Shown here in pieces: positions 19,701-34,309 of a DNA stretch of 64,000 nt. Position 1 is the first letter of the stretch. Every line of letters begins with the position of its first letter. The DNA comes from Planococcus citri (taxonomy: Eukaryota > Arthropoda > Insecta > Hemiptera > Pseudococcidae). The stretch spans positions 43,080,580 to 43,144,579 of the forward strand of contig NC_088678.1 of the NCBI RefSeq assembly GCF_950023065.1. The letters are read 5' to 3'. Below the pieces are notes generated by a model that saw only the letters and a list, made by a program, of their open reading frames with translations, did not search any database and was not told the origin of the DNA. A program made the translations under genes and the position numbers.

Positions 19701-22700
19701 GAAAGCTGCCTCAATTTTTTTTTATCAAACGGAGTAGGTAATCTTTCTTTATTTGGTTCGAATATTTATCTAAGAGTCATAAAAATCCAAACTCGTGGAA
19801 AGAAATAAGACATTAAGAATCATTAGGCTTTAATTTATATTTCTCGACGTTCGTACAAAAGTTTTAATTTAGATTTTTTTCTCCCTTTTTTGCGCTTTCA
19901 AGCTGCAAATTAACAAAGAAGCTAGAAATAGCCGGATAATATCTGTAATTTTAGATATAATTTACCGTCTTTGAGTGGAAAAACAAGAACAAGTTACCCT
20001 TTACCTATTATCTAGTTAGGTACTGGTGTACGAGGAGAGATTTTACTAGCTTTTATCCTTCATAGGCTATTAATGGATTTTATCAAAAGAAAGAAACGTA
20101 AAATTGTATGAAGGAAAATATGGTACACGAGTTATGAACTGTGTGAAATAAATATAAGGTACGAGCCTTTTTCTCTCTTCTTTATTTATGTATTCATTTA
20201 GAACGTGTGTTTTGTCGTCATTGATCCGGTGCACGATGGAAATTTTTTCGTGATTGATTCGACGATGTAATTTATCAAGTATTTGGAGATTGTTTTTTGA
20301 CGTTTTCTTTTTCACACGTTTGAAAGCTTTTCATGCTAACCGTATTTTTTTTATTTGTTCGACGAAAGAACTTTATCGTCAAGTGTTATGTGCTGTACTT
20401 TGCAAGGTAAGGGTAATGTGATATGGAGACTGGAGAGTGCATTTTTTTGCCCCAATTATTATTTGTACATAACGAAGTATTTACTCTTATTAGAGATTTT
20501 TCTCTTGGAAAATTTCAGTAACTCGAATATTCCGGATTGCGTTTGTTTTTCGAATTGAATAGCGTCTAATTTTATCGTTCGCATCTGCAGAAAATACGTA
20601 CATGTGATGTACCAATAAAGAGAAGAATTTCAACGAGAACTTGTTAAATTTAATAGAACTGGAATCGATGGTAAGATCATGCCAAGAAAAATTCATTGTT
20701 TCCAACTCAAGCTCGTACAAAAGGGATTTGAGTGGACAAATATCTTTCCAAATTAGATAATTTACGCTCTCTCTTCTTCATCCTTCCCTCCCTCTTTCCC
20801 TGAAATGTTGTATTTGATTTTTTTCAGAGGCTGTAAATTGGGTAGGTACAGATTTGGCTTTTTTTGACGAAATATCAAGAATTTGATTTTTTTTTTTTGA
20901 TTTCAATTTTTCAAATTGCCTTTAGGCTTCAACTCATGAGCGAAGAAACTGCTCGAAGTGTCTGACTTTGATTTCAAAGAAAGTCGTACTTATGAAAATA
21001 AAAAGATTACAATTTTTGTGTTTTTTTTTTTTTGAAAAATTGATAGAAATTTGTTCCTTATTGCAGCATAGGTACACCTTTTGAAATCAAATTCCATAGT
21101 TTCCAGCTGGTCTGGAGTCTCTAGAAAAATTTTGGTTTTCTGTGTGAATTTTCAAAGTTTGAAATTCAAAAAAAAATGAAGCATTGAAAATGATCAATTG
21201 GTCAACTGAGCCCATAGGTCTACTTACTTGAAGTTTTTTTCCATTTGTAAACCCCCCCCCCACCATTCTCCCTCCCTCCCGCTCGCCCCTCACTGAATCA
21301 AATTTCACATTTGGTAAGACTCTACTTATTTATTTAAAATGTGTTTTTGGGATTCACTGGAGCAGTGAATTTTTAGATTCAGCACCTTCAAGTGTCCATG
21401 TCAAATTTACATGTTTAAAAAGGCTTAAATTTTTTTTGGAAGAAGCCGAAATTTTTCTAGAGGCTTCAGATCGATTTGAAATGTTGAAATGTAGTTTTGA
21501 AAAGACCACCTTTGTAAGTGAATATATTTTCGTCGATCTTATGCAAAAATTGTTTGAAATGATGCTTAGAATTGAAGTTTTGCTCCTAAAATTTTCTTTG
21601 ATGGGTTTGTCGCAAGTACGTTTTGGTATTTTTCAAATAATAATCTCCCCATTTACTCAAATTTAATTTAATTTGATTAAGTCTGATGTCAGACTTGCTC
21701 TCGAAAAATACGTAATTAATTTTTTAACGAATGAAAAAGAATACTTATGGTACTGCAAAAAGTGAGCCTCGAGCAAGGAAAAAATTTGACCATAAAATTG
21801 CGGAAATAATTTAATAATTAATTCTTTCTAATTTAGATCAAAAACGGCATCTTTGGCTTTTGGCCAACTCTAATTGATTTGATTCTTGGTTTTCGGTGTA
21901 ATTTTTATGGCAATTTAGATAAAAATTTCATAATTTTTTGACCATCTCTTCCATTTTCATTATTTATAATACAACCAACTCGCTATCTTTTCCTTAAATT
22001 CATTCAAAGTTGTTGTAGACTGTGCCTTTCCTTGAACTTTCATTCGTCTCCCTTGGAAAATTTTTCGGTTAAAGGCCTATTTCAACCCATAGAGACCTAC
22101 GATAATAATAATACTCGTTCGTGCTATAATTTTTTCCTCTTCTGTATAACCATCCTACGCTGTTTAATCTGAAAGTACATACGACTTTTTTTTAGGAAAA
22201 AAAAAACGAAAGTTTTCAACAAACTCAATTTTGAAAATTGGGTATATTTCATGGTATTATTACATTTGTCTCGACGTCTAAGGAGTTTGCGATTGGTTAA
22301 ATGTTCCCTTTGATTTTAAACTATCACGGCTACTTCGCATGTTGAGGTTTCGAGCAACAAATTGGTAAAATTGTGTGAAAGATGGATGGCTATCGTCTTT
22401 GTAGTACCTACGCTTACGTTTTCAGTTCGTTATACCATGCTTTCGTTTGAGATTCAATTTTAATTAATTAGTCATCTGGTATAGTATCTATAGGTACAGG
22501 TTAAGCAGACAGGTTCTATGCTCGAGGGATTCAAGAAGTGTACCAAATCACAGAGAAATGTCATTAGAAGCAGGCTACTTTTTTCCCCCTTAGATCATTC
22601 AAGGGTCACGCTCATCTATAAGTACGAAGAGAGATTAAAAATTTACGATTTTAAATGTCCATCCTGTGTCACGTCACAGGTTATTTCGATTTCCGCGGTG

Positions 22701-23465
22701 ACTCGTCTGATGGACTCAGACCCGGATGAAGTATTCTTGCAAATGTTTACCTACTACTTAGTTGATAGATTGAGTATTTTGTAAACCTTTGGAGAATTTT
22801 AATTTCGAGTCGATAAATTGACCATTTTTATTACTTACTCGAGGTTTAACGACCTATTCTTATACGAAGGATATTTTTGCGCATTAGATCAGCGACGTTA
22901 AACGGACGATAGTCCTACGCACCATCCATTAGTTCGGATAACGATTGTCGAACACTAAAAAATCAGTTACCGATTGCCTTTAGAATAAGTATATGTGTAA
23001 GTTACCTATCTGTAAAGTTTCAACCTTATAAGCTTAAAACCATCGTAACGTTTATCGATTTCGTGTAAATCATTGTGAACGTAAAACCAATATAAAATGT
23101 ATGAAAATGAAAAAAAAAAACAAAGTTTGGTAACCAATTAATGTGGGTTATTGCGAACAAAGTTAGTGGGTTTTTATGCTCGGAAGGATTTTTTTTTTAC
23201 AAAATTAATCCAGTTTGATATGAGCTTGAGATAATTTTGAGTAACAGGTTTAGAAATGGAAAATTGTTGATAAATGTATTTGGTGACTTGATATGGAGGA
23301 CGAGAGGGGGAGGAGGATTTCAAAATTGTTTAAATGGAGAAATACTATTTTCTGTATGATTTTTACATGATTTTTTTTTTCATCAGCATGTGCTTATAAA
23401 TGTACTTCAATTTGACGTTCGCATACACAAAAGAGTTTATGATACGTAGGATTGAAGGCTGTAGG
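16715..23465. other. Non-coding, repeat-like AT-rich region
   Basis: No reading frame here looks like a protein I know. The part 17080-17760 resembles dispersed sequence found again near 29000-30100 and 34300-35900, with phrases on the theme of CTCCAGAA and caaattcaaaattctgg. A CACCCTGTAT word at 18217-18226 matches the end of the MITE at 48342-48611. An 88-residue frame at 22518-22784 was inspected and not recognised. Confidence 0.4.
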
Positions 23466-24166
23466 TGAGTTGATTCCCGTTTGATTTTTTTTAAAATGAA
23501 AGTGTCCGAATTGATTCCCACTTTTTATTTTCGAGTGTATGAATTGATTCCCACCTTTCATTTTGGAGTATACGAATTGATTCCCACCTTTCATTTTTGA
23601 GTGTACGAATTAATTCCCATGTACTTTTTTATTGCGTATGAATGAATTGATTTTGCCCCAGAGGAAGTGTTTATAGATTATGAAGTGGCTCTGGCTCAGT
23701 GTTGGTGGAAGAAAATCCAGAAACTAGGCCTAACCAGAGCCTACAAAAATACCAATGACGATGGGAAACATTTAAAGTACTTCTTCGGTATTCCCTTCCT
23801 CCCACCTGAAGATGTGCCTGAATGTTTCAAAACCATAACTGAGATTCGTAAAAAGAAAACGAACGATGATAAGATTTCTGAATTTGAGACATATGTCTAC
23901 GACAACTATATCTCAGCATCATCTCAATTCCCGCCAGCACTTTGGGCTCAGTATGCTGCAACCATCAATCGGACGACCAATTCCTGTGAAAGTTTCCATT
24001 CTAAACTAAATTCCGATTTCTATTCCTGCCATCCCAGCATTTATAATTTTATTGTTTCCTGGGTAACGCTAGTAGGCTGGAATCAATTCGTACACTCGAA
24101 AATAAAAGGTGGGAATCAATTCGGACACTCAAAAATAAAAGGTGGGAATCAATTCGGACAGAATCG
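23466..24166 (+). pseudogene. MULE transposase remnant between inverted arrays of a 33-bp repeat
   Basis: The frame from about 23655 to the array boundary near 24077 encodes a MULE-type transposase C-terminal fragment. It shows VFIDYEVALAQCWWKKIQKLGL, then FPPALWAQYAATI and TNSCESFHSKLN, the latter matching the family's conserved NNSxExWH-like segment. The stretch that normally lies between the DYEVA aspartate block and QCWWKKIQ, including the CxxH motif, is missing, so the copy is internally deleted. On the left, TTGATTCCC units recur every 33 bases at 23511, 23544, 23577 and 23610. On the right their reverse complement recurs at 24077, 24110 and 24143. The frame runs from the transposase into the right array. 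Such repeated termini are known for some MULEs. Confidence 0.7.
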
Positions 24167-27100
24167 ACGAAAATCATGCATATAGATTGATTTTAATTTG
24201 AAGAAAAAAAAGTTGATTCTTATTCAAATGAATATCTGAGTTAAAAAAGGATTATTTTGGAGAATCGTTGGATCATGGCTTTTCAAAAATCATCATGATA
24301 ATATATAAAACATCAACGAAAAATTTCAAGGTTTCAAATGAATTGGAGCTCGTATTTTACTGGAAAATGATCTCTTTGGGCAAAATACTGAACATTGATT
24401 TTCTTAGCATTTATGTATTTTCAGATATTTTCAAACTTTTGAGGCAATTTTATGGGGAAAAAAAGGTCATCAATCAAAAATCTGATCAGAATGTTCGTAA
24501 TGAGCTTCCAATAGCTCACATCTCCTACACTCTCAGCTTTGGCGGATCGAGTCACTCATAATTGTTTACATAGTGTTTCATTTGAGAAGAACCGAAACCT
24601 GACAAATTTCAATTGGAAGATTTCTGCACTTTTCTGTCTAGAATTTTTCCTTTGCCAAACGTCAAAATTTTGCGATTCATAACTCGAACCCTGGATAGTT
24701 ATGCGGAAAGGGAGGAGGCAGAGAAATTCCCTTTGGAAAAATTTTTCAGAACAGGCTCAGAAAAATCAAAAGAGCATTCAAAAATGCATACACCCTCAAG
24801 CAAATTTTCAGATTCTGAATTTCATATTTCAATTTTTAAGGTAGGTATTTTTTGCAAAAAAAAAAAAAAATGAAAAATTGAAATATTAAAAATTGGGTGG
24901 AAAGCAGGAAATTGGGTTTATATTCTATTTTTGATTTTCTGAAACGATTAGTGGTAGTTTCGAGTGGTTCTGAAGTCTTCAAAAAAATTTTAGATTTTTA
25001 TTTCTAAAAAAATATCACGAATCTGATGCATTTTATTTGAACTTTTTTTGTAGGATTTTTTCAGAATTGAAAAATCCAAAAACGTGATTACAAATAGCGT
25101 ATGAACTTGACCAAATTTAGATGTATTCGTAGGAAATGGACGTTATTTTGAAAACAAAAAAAAAAAAAGATTTAAAATGGGAAAATGAACTTAGAGATTG
25201 TCTGGTGATGTATTTTTGAAAACGGTTTCGATTTTTTTGTCCTGTCTAACGATTTTTTTCACGGTTTCGGGTAACTTCTGAGATAGTTCATATTGTACGG
25301 CACCTAAGTACTTAGAATGCTTTTCATCACATCTCTTGGAAATTTTTTCTTCTTCAGCTTTCGTTTTCAGAATTTGAAATTATTTCTTCGGCTATACCTA
25401 CTCTGAAAAGTTTTCTCCGAAAAAGCTCAAAAATTACTCTAAATAATTTTTAATAATCACATTCTAATTTTAGGACGATTTTTTTTTTTAAACTGGGAAC
25501 CAAAATATAGTTTTATTGAATTTTAATAGTTACGTTCGTTTAATCGAGTTCAACTGGCCCAATTTTAAAGTTTTTTTTTCTTCAAAATTTGGAGTTTTCC
25601 GCTCGAACCATTTCGATTCAAACATATTGTATCGTACGATAGTACGTATTATTGGAATGATTTTAAGTGATAGCTAATACTGTACAAGTACCAAATACCG
25701 ATAAATCCGCAATTAAGGTGATAAATCAGTTGAATAAAATTAATGAAGATTTCGACGTACGTAGAATAAATTACTTTTTCGTTAATAGAAAACGTGACGA
25801 AGTTATGTTAAATCGGATGCGATTATTTTTGAATTTAAGAGCCATTTGACGTGATTGTATGCAATAAAGTTGTACGTACGATGTAATGAAAAATACATAC
25901 TACCGGGTGAAATATATCGTACATTTCGTATTTTCGTACGTACAGAGTTCCTACCTACTGAATTTTCGCGGGTTGATGCGCGTAAAGCCAACTTAGCTCA
26001 TCATTTAGGTACCTACTTCATATTGTCGCACGATTTCGAGCAAATATTTACCGACAGGTAGTACATAAATTTCAAACGATCGGTGGACCAACGTGGTACA
26101 ATTTAAATGATTAAATACACCTACTGCTCGGTTTTGACGAATAAATTACTCAGAGGGGACAATTATTTGTGGAATGGAACCCCTCGAGGGAGATGGGCTT
26201 TGTTCGTATATCTAAACATTTAGGTATTTATGCCGAAGTACGCATGAAAAATAAAAAATTGAAATTAGAATTAAAAATTGACCAAATTTTCTTACCGGTT
26301 TGATTACGTTTCTTTATTGTATCAAGTAGGTACTCGTTATACTTCGCATAATAATTTTTTTTCATCAATTTTACGCACCAACTCGACGATTTTTCTCAAT
26401 TTTTGGAGGGAAAAATACACGCACTCGCGGTATCGAAATTATACCCGGGTATGTAAAATTCGCGTAAGATAATTTCGTATCGCGACGAAACGAAAAGGGT
26501 GAATTTCGATTAGGATCACTTTCACTTGGGGTTCAGTCACAGCGTGTGTAATGATTGCGAAAAACTATGATAAGAGAGTCGACTTATCTACCTGTAGTCA
26601 GCTTCTGCGCGCCGCGACTCGATCGCGCCTTCCCATTTTTATGCTATTTTGTTTATTGTTTGTACAACTGGACCGGGACCGCTGTTAACCGATTATAATG
26701 AAGAGATAAAACACTCGCGAATGTAATCATTCGTCATTTTTTTTTTAAATGCTGGCGTCGTGGTTGTCTTCTAAATGGAATTTTTTAACCGAAATCGAGT
26801 CGTTAATTTGTTCTGCGTGTTTGTAATGTATCTAAATTCGTTCGTTCGTTGATTCGTTCCTTCGCAACAGAGGGGTAGAGTGCGATTGTTTTCGTTGAAT
26901 TCGCATTGATCAGCCGAAGGTAAGAAGAGTTGTAAATTTTTATGATGCGCAAATGATGATTGGTCTAAATACGAGCACCTGAAGTATGGCCAAGGAGATG
27001 CGCTGCAACTTGGTGATTCGTTTTTAAGTGTACCTATTTTGAAATGCACCTTTGGTGGCGTTCGGTATGCTAACTGTTTTCTTATAGGCATAGGCTCGTT

Positions 27101-30100
27101 TTCAATATGGCAATTTATTATTAGGGGTGGTTCCCATTTGTATTACATAGCGTTATTCAGTTGATCGGGTATTTTTTTCCATTACGAAAGTTTGAAAAAA
27201 TTAATGAAGAAATTAATAAGTTGAGCGGAAATTTTAATATCATTTTTTCAAAGAAAACAACATCTTCGAAAAGATGTGGAAATTTTTAACGCTCTTGAAC
27301 TCGAATACGAGCCGATATTCTGACTTCAAAATAAGTAGCCTTTTCGAATCGATAAACTTAATTGAAACCTTGTGATCAAACTTTTTACATTGTTGTTAAA
27401 GGGGCCAAAAAAATTGTTCTTATCTTTCCGAACCTAATGGAGATGAGAAACAAATCCATTTTCTTTTCTTTTTTTTACTCATAGGAGAATATTTTTCGAG
27501 AGTTTTTTGTTGTAATATTTTATGTAAGTATGATGTTTCTGATACGAATATTAATTTATTCGAAAATGATTTATTCGAGTTATCACGCTGGAGTTGATGA
27601 ATTTACCTGATGATGGATCGAGTGCGAAAAAATGTTTTAAATGTTTAAAAAATCTGGCGATAAACTTGCTTGAAATTTTCCGAACTTAGGTCTGGCTATA
27701 GTAAAATGCATCGAACATTGTTTCGTTTCTTACCTTCAAAGGTTTTGAAAAATTTCATTAACGCTAAAAAAAATGCTGAAAAAAGTTTAACAAAAGTTTG
27801 TTAAAATTTATAGCTTTTTTTACAACATGCCTCTATGAACATAATAGCATACGTTTCATAGGTTTACTTCTGCCGTACTTATCATATCAAATTTATTATG
27901 AGCCTTTTTCTCTTGCTCTTCGGTAACTCGTCGTTTTTATTAATTTGTGTTTTAATTTTGTTCCGCCACAAAAAAGAAGCACTAATTTGTTGCCATAAAT
28001 TCGTATAAGGATATGGTGAAATTTGATTTTTTTTTCATGGATAAGTAGGCTATTTGTTAGACGTCTCACGAGCAGCTGATTCTTTCTTCTCAAAAGGAGG
28101 AAAGATTATCAAGTTTTATAACCCTGTTTTTATAGACTTTACGACTGGTTTTTCCTAGATTTTATCATAAAAATGATACATAAGCGACATACTCGCCAGA
28201 TTCTTGAAATAGTAAGACTGAAGCGGATGCATAGAATATTTTAGCGAGTGATTCTGAACATTTTTGCGGGTAGTTAATAAACTATGAAGTTCATGGGCGA
28301 TTTGAGACAGAGAAAAATTGAAAATCTTTTCCGTGTTTGAATATTCAAGTCTCCAATTATGATTGAACTGGCCACATCTCTAAAAAACATAACGAATGAT
28401 CAAATTTTGTATTCCAACAGAAAAGGAAAGGCCTCTGAAATCGAGGTGAAATTTTCATCATTTTCAAGAATCTGGTTTTGTAAAAAAGTGTGTCTCGTTC
28501 ATCTCTATCCTCCCATTTTGCTCAGATCGATCGTAAAAAATAGTCGCTCTGGAGAAAAAAACTAAATGTTGGTAAACGTTTGAAATCTGATGTCATTTCT
28601 GTTGCTAAAATGTAGTGGAAGGATGTGAATGGTTGACTCAAGAAAAAGGTCGTTTTAAAAATGCCTTTTATGTCTTGGAATTTTTGAATTTTTTGCTAGA
28701 TGTGGGGAAAAGGGCTTTTTAAATCATCACGAATTGAAATTCGAATATTTTCTTCAGAAAGAGGGCTTCGTTTTCTGCCCAAATGTCGGTCTAATCTTTA
28801 GTTGAAGAACTTACAATGAGGTCATTTGTTAAATCTTATTTTTTCAAATACTCACTATCAGTGTAGCATTTGATTGAGATGAAAAATGATCTTTACAAAA
28901 AAATACGAGTACATCTTGGATTTAGAATGTTCAATCTTACAAAGATATTATGCCTCTTGAGGTGTCCGCATCCTGTTTGATCTGACCGTGAATTTCGCAA
29001 AGAGCATAACCAGAATTTTAATTTCCCAAACTAATATTTCGATTTTTGGAAAATGTTTGAAAATCCAAAATTCGCCATTTTCAGCGTTTTTTACTTTTTT
29101 GAAAAAAAAAATGTTTATTTAGGAAAAAATGATGGGAATTTGTTCTGAAACTAATATCAACTCCTCAGAATCCGAATTTCAGTATTTCGAGACATCTGGA
29201 GCATACAGCACGATTTTTGAGTTCTCCAAAAGACATGGAAACGAATTTTGTCATTTAAACATCGAATTCCGGCTTATTCTGGACAGAATCAAGAAGTTTA
29301 CCCAGGTATGAGCCGATTTCCAAAAGAACATCTCAAGCGTGTTTTTGACCAGCAAAGCTATATTCATGAGGAAAAAAATTCAAAAAATCAAAAATTCTTT
29401 ATTGGCGCGGAAATTTCAAATTTGCACGAATCATTGCATCTTGTCTAAAACCAAACCCCCCCTTCCTCCCCCGAATTGAAATTTCCCTGTGAACAGAAAA
29501 TTGTTGTATTTTTATTTTTACGTATTTTCACTTTTCCTAATAAAATGTGCTGGTCATGAAATCGCATTCTCGAGGACTCGAGATGCCCACCTCACCACCT
29601 GGAAATTGGGTTTGAATGTAAATAAACTCTTTAAACAGTCCTAGAAATTGAAATTACTCGATTTTTAGCTGCCCATATCAATTCTCACGCCTTCTGAAAA
29701 AATTTCAAAACTCTGGAGAAATTGAAAATTTCACTGGAGGCTCCAGAATGACTAGAAATGGTGAAATTTGGATCGTGAGGGAGGGGGAGGTTTTTGATAA
29801 GATGCAGCCATTCGAGAAAATTTCAAAAATGTCTCTACGAATTATTGAAAATTTTAGGTTTTTTGAATTAATTTTTTTCTTTATAAATAATATGCTGGTA
29901 AAAAAACACTTTTGAGGTGTACGCCTGGAAACAGTCTCAAATATGAATAAACCCATTAAACGAATCGAGAATAAGCCACAGCTCAATTTTTAGATGGTCA
30001 AATCAATTGCTGTGTTTTCTGGAAAAATTCAAAACTCCTAGAAAAACCGAAAATCGCGATGGGAGGCTCCAGAAAGCCCTGAAATAGTGAAGTCTGATTT

Positions 30101-33100
30101 AGGAAGTTTTTTTTTTTTTTTTTTTGGTTTCAGGACCATTGTTCACAATTTTTATTTAGTCTGTTTTTTTTCTTTTCAAAAATCCAGGCTCTATTGCAGT
30201 CTGCATAGAAAGAAGACATGTCTGATTTCTCTTCCCCTCCCCCCTATAGTCAATATTTAGGTTAAAAAGTCCAATCTACCCCATATTTTAAATTTTAATT
30301 CCTATTCGTAATTAAATTACTCCGAGATGAAAGAGCTTATGTGTGAGTAGAGGATTTTGGCGGTTGGTGACTTCTGGCAAATGGCGATGATTATTCGTTC
30401 ACCCAGATGGCTAAGATGGTTCTCGTTTCGAATAAATTAAGTCTTAAAAAACACGATTTGAAAATAAATAGAAACAAAAACGCCACGTAAATGCTTTCTT
30501 GGTAAAATGATAGCTGCATTTAGATTCATCCAGCTTAGCTAATTACATAACAATAAAATGTAATGACCGAAAATTTATATAATATATTATCACACTTCAC
30601 ATACGTTCGGTTCGTTGATTACACGCCGCACTTGAGTTTTAACCACGCAAATTACTTAATTGTGGGATGAAAAAGGTGAACCGTCGATTTGCGAAAGCTT
30701 CGTTGTACACATATGTGTACATCTCATCTACCTACCTACCTACTCGTACTATATTATTAGGAAAACTAACACGTTGAAAATTCTATTCTCGTGCCCTAGG
30801 GATCTCGTAATATCTACTCCAGAGTACTTATATACGTTGTATTTTCACGTGCTGGCGCGTTATTGATGCGTGGGCCGAGTAATAGTATAAATGTGCATCT
30901 TTGGCGGTGAAAAATTCCGACTATAAAAATATTTTTCCCGCGTATTATCTGTGAAAGTGAAAAACTCGATGAGTATTAAGACGAAGAGATCGGATAGAGA
31001 GGGGTGCATAACGACGACGTGAACGCATTTTTTTCATCTCGTTAGTATATACACCAACACCTATTACTTACCTGCCTACCTTACCTATCTACCTATTGCC
31101 TAATGCCTACGCCTTCGATAAAATGAATTACCGCAATTAAAACCATACACCGCAGAAAGTTTAAAAATTTACCGAGCTGTATCCATTAAAATTTTTGCAG
31201 TTGTTGGAAAACAAGCGGTTTGGATTTTTTTCTTTTTCGTTGTTTGTTTCAAAGATAGCAGCATGTGCTGTGATATCAATAATTCAACGAGTACATTGAC
31301 CAACGGATTTCATGAAGACAGAAAGGTATGCATCGGACACGCGTAGCCACCAGTCACTAAAATAATTAATGCATACCTATGTAAGGCAGAGGCAAAAACA
31401 AAAGTAAATTTCGAAAAGTTGTTTAGACGCAGTGATTCTGTTTGAAACATGGCTCGGTGAAATTCAGAATACACTTTTCCGCTCGAATAGCTATATTTCG
31501 ATTGGCGAAAAAGTAAATCCGTTTTCGAGCTAACCGAAGACGAAGAGATTTTCATTTTTGACGCGTAAATGAAAAAGTACACGTGATGAAAATGCAATTG
31601 AGGTTAAGTAATAGGAAAATGTCATTCGAGAGTTCGAGACTACACGCTTTTTAGGACGATTTGGGCTTGTTGCGTATACATTGCTTAGTTTTTCTGTCGT
31701 CGATGCGGAAAAACTTGCCGTGTTTGCGTGGTGTGCATATATACATCATACAGGGTGTCCTGGTTAGGTAAAGTAAGTCAAAGTTATAGGCGACGAAATG
31801 TATGGGACTTATTTCATATCAACTCGAATCAGGATTGGAGTTGAGTTCTACGATTTTTCTCAATTTTTTACGAGTTTTCTTTGATCATCTTATGCCAGCT
31901 CTTCGCATAATTTTGATAAAAGGGATGAGCTGGGGGGAGGGATTGAATGAGTCGAATTCCAAAACTATAAATAGGTATTGGAATCCAATAAACTCAAATT
32001 TGGCAGAATCGAAAAAATTTTGCTGTGGTTTGATAATTTTCGTTTTTTTTCTTCAAAATTGGAGAACTGCAGTGACGCTGAAGTTTAAAAGCACAGAGGG
32101 GAAGATTCAGCGGTGTTCGATCGAAAAAATAGACCAATGTTCGAATTCGGCATCCTCAAATCAGCAATAAATATCTTCATGTACATACTTCACTTCACCA
32201 TCAAATTTTTCAAGATTTTAATTCAATGTAGAGGCTGTTGCTCCCCTTCGGGATTTCTAGATCCTTTTTTGAAAATTGTTTAATCAAAACGAGAATGAAA
32301 AAGAGTCTTTATTAGATAATTTTTTTCAATTTTCAAGAGCACACCTAGTGTATCCTTCCCACATGTATGTCACATTTCATCCTCTCAGGTGATGAAGAGA
32401 CGTGAAACCCCATATTTTTGTGTCTGGAAAGAAGCAGGGAGGGGTTAACAATTTCAATTTCCTTTTTCAACAATTAGGTACCTATGTAGGCATCTTTTCA
32501 ATTTCCGTATTGGGCAAATTTTAAAGGAAAAAAAAACGGAAATTCAAACTGGGACACCACTCTGTGTCTGTACATTTAGTTATGAAATTACCAACTCTTT
32601 GGCTTTGACATTCTCAAATGGACTGGTTTAAAGAGGTAATATTTTTTTGTAGGAAATTTACCTACGTTATGAAAAATGACGACCTATCTCAAAGGAGTGT
32701 GTAGTATTTTGTTTGTTTTTTTTTCATGGTTCTCGCATTACGAAGTATTTTCATAACTATATGTCAACGTTCTTTACGCACGAGTACGACGAGAGAGTGG
32801 GCATGTACCTTCATTTTTCATTCTGTACGAGTGCCATTTTCCAAAATAAAAGTCTCTCACACGTTGATTATTTTTAAAATGCCGGACTCCGAATCTGGAA
32901 CTTCTTTAAAAATTCGATTACCTTCGATAAATGGATTTAGCTCGTTGGAAAAATGAATGGGTGTTTTAAATGGAAGTATAGGTACGCGTTTTCTGTATAA
33001 GGATTTATCTGTCTATTTTATCCTTGTTAACCTGTCTTTTTGAATGTCTTCTCTATCGCAGGTTGAACAAAGCTCGGTTTAAGTTCGCTGGATAGGTATT

Positions 33101-34309
33101 TCCTTTATATTTTCCATCAATGAGTAGAGTAGAGTAGGCCAGCTATGTGTTTTGTATTATATGGGTACGGCTCGTGGTTGTGGATAACAATTATCTTGTT
33201 GCAGGCTGGAGCGACGAGGATATAAGTGATGTAATATCGGTTTTATTTCAAGTTTCGGAGAAGAAAGTTTTGAATTGTGAGTAGGAGTTGTTTCAAGCTA
33301 GACGATTAATTATATTTACGTCTTTTTAGAAAGGTTGAGGAAGGAACGTAAGGAAATAAAATTACTTTTTTTTTTATTTTTGCAATGATTCCATTAAGAC
33401 ACAATGAAAACAAAAAGCAGCGTAGAATTAATGAGGACGATGAAAAGTACGACAGGGTGGTTTATATTATTCATAATGAGTGATAATTAGTCTACGGTTA
33501 TGCAAAGTAGTTTGAAATGGATCACAATGAATGTTACTGTATAGTGCTGAGTGGTATGGAGTAGATGAGTAACAACTTATATAAAATGCCATGTCATTGT
33601 TTAAAACATCCCCACCTCACGTAAGAGCGTAAAAATAAAGAAAATGGGCTGAAAATACTTTTCGAAATTATAAAAATCTCAACAATCTTGAGTTGAAATT
33701 GAGCCTCTTGGTGAATTGTTTTGCCTCATTTTTCTACGGTAAAAATCCATTGAGTAGCAGTAGCTCAGAAAAAATCTTGAACTGCTCAATCGAAAAATTT
33801 AGAAATCCAAAGAGATTTGAATTTCGTAAAATTTCCCCAAAAATAAGAAGAGAACTCGATTTTCCAATTATTACATCGGAAAACGTTGTATTTGGTCATA
33901 CTTAATTGTACCTACATATCTCAACCAAAATCACTTTTGAAGGCTCAGTTTTGAAACTAGCGAAGATAGTGCTATTTTCGAGCCCAAATTATTCGAAAAA
34001 TATGTAATTAGGTTACTAGTACTCGAAAAAAAAACATTCTGGTCATATCCCATATCTCATCAACCATCATACAGAACTTGAAATAAAATTACTAAATTGC
34101 TGAGAGGCCAGACAGGAATACAGAAACTTTCGGAAGCCAAACAGACGGACCAATGACCTTAAAAGGACAGAAAGCTGCCAACTTCATTTTTAAATTTTTT
34201 GCGAACGTTTGAAAACTCAAAATTGAATGTTTTTGGTGATTTATGCTTTTTTTAAAAAAAGTGCTTACTCGATCAGCAAAAATGATCAAAATAAGTCATA
34301 AAACTGATA
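24167..34309. other. Non-coding region with dispersed repeats
   Basis: I see no supportable gene. Near 29690-30090 are copies related to the 311-bp repeat at 34310-35700 (ctggaggctccagaatgac at about 29732 and a similar block near 30062). An ACAGGGTG word at about 31750 matches the MITE end seen at 48342. The 30900-31150 part is rich in CTACCTAC words. It may be furry intron sequence. Confidence 0.4.

Noticed and set aside
22518..22784. 88-codon frame considered as a possible furry exon
   Set aside because: No similarity to Furry that I can see and no good acceptor/donor pair, so left as unassigned.
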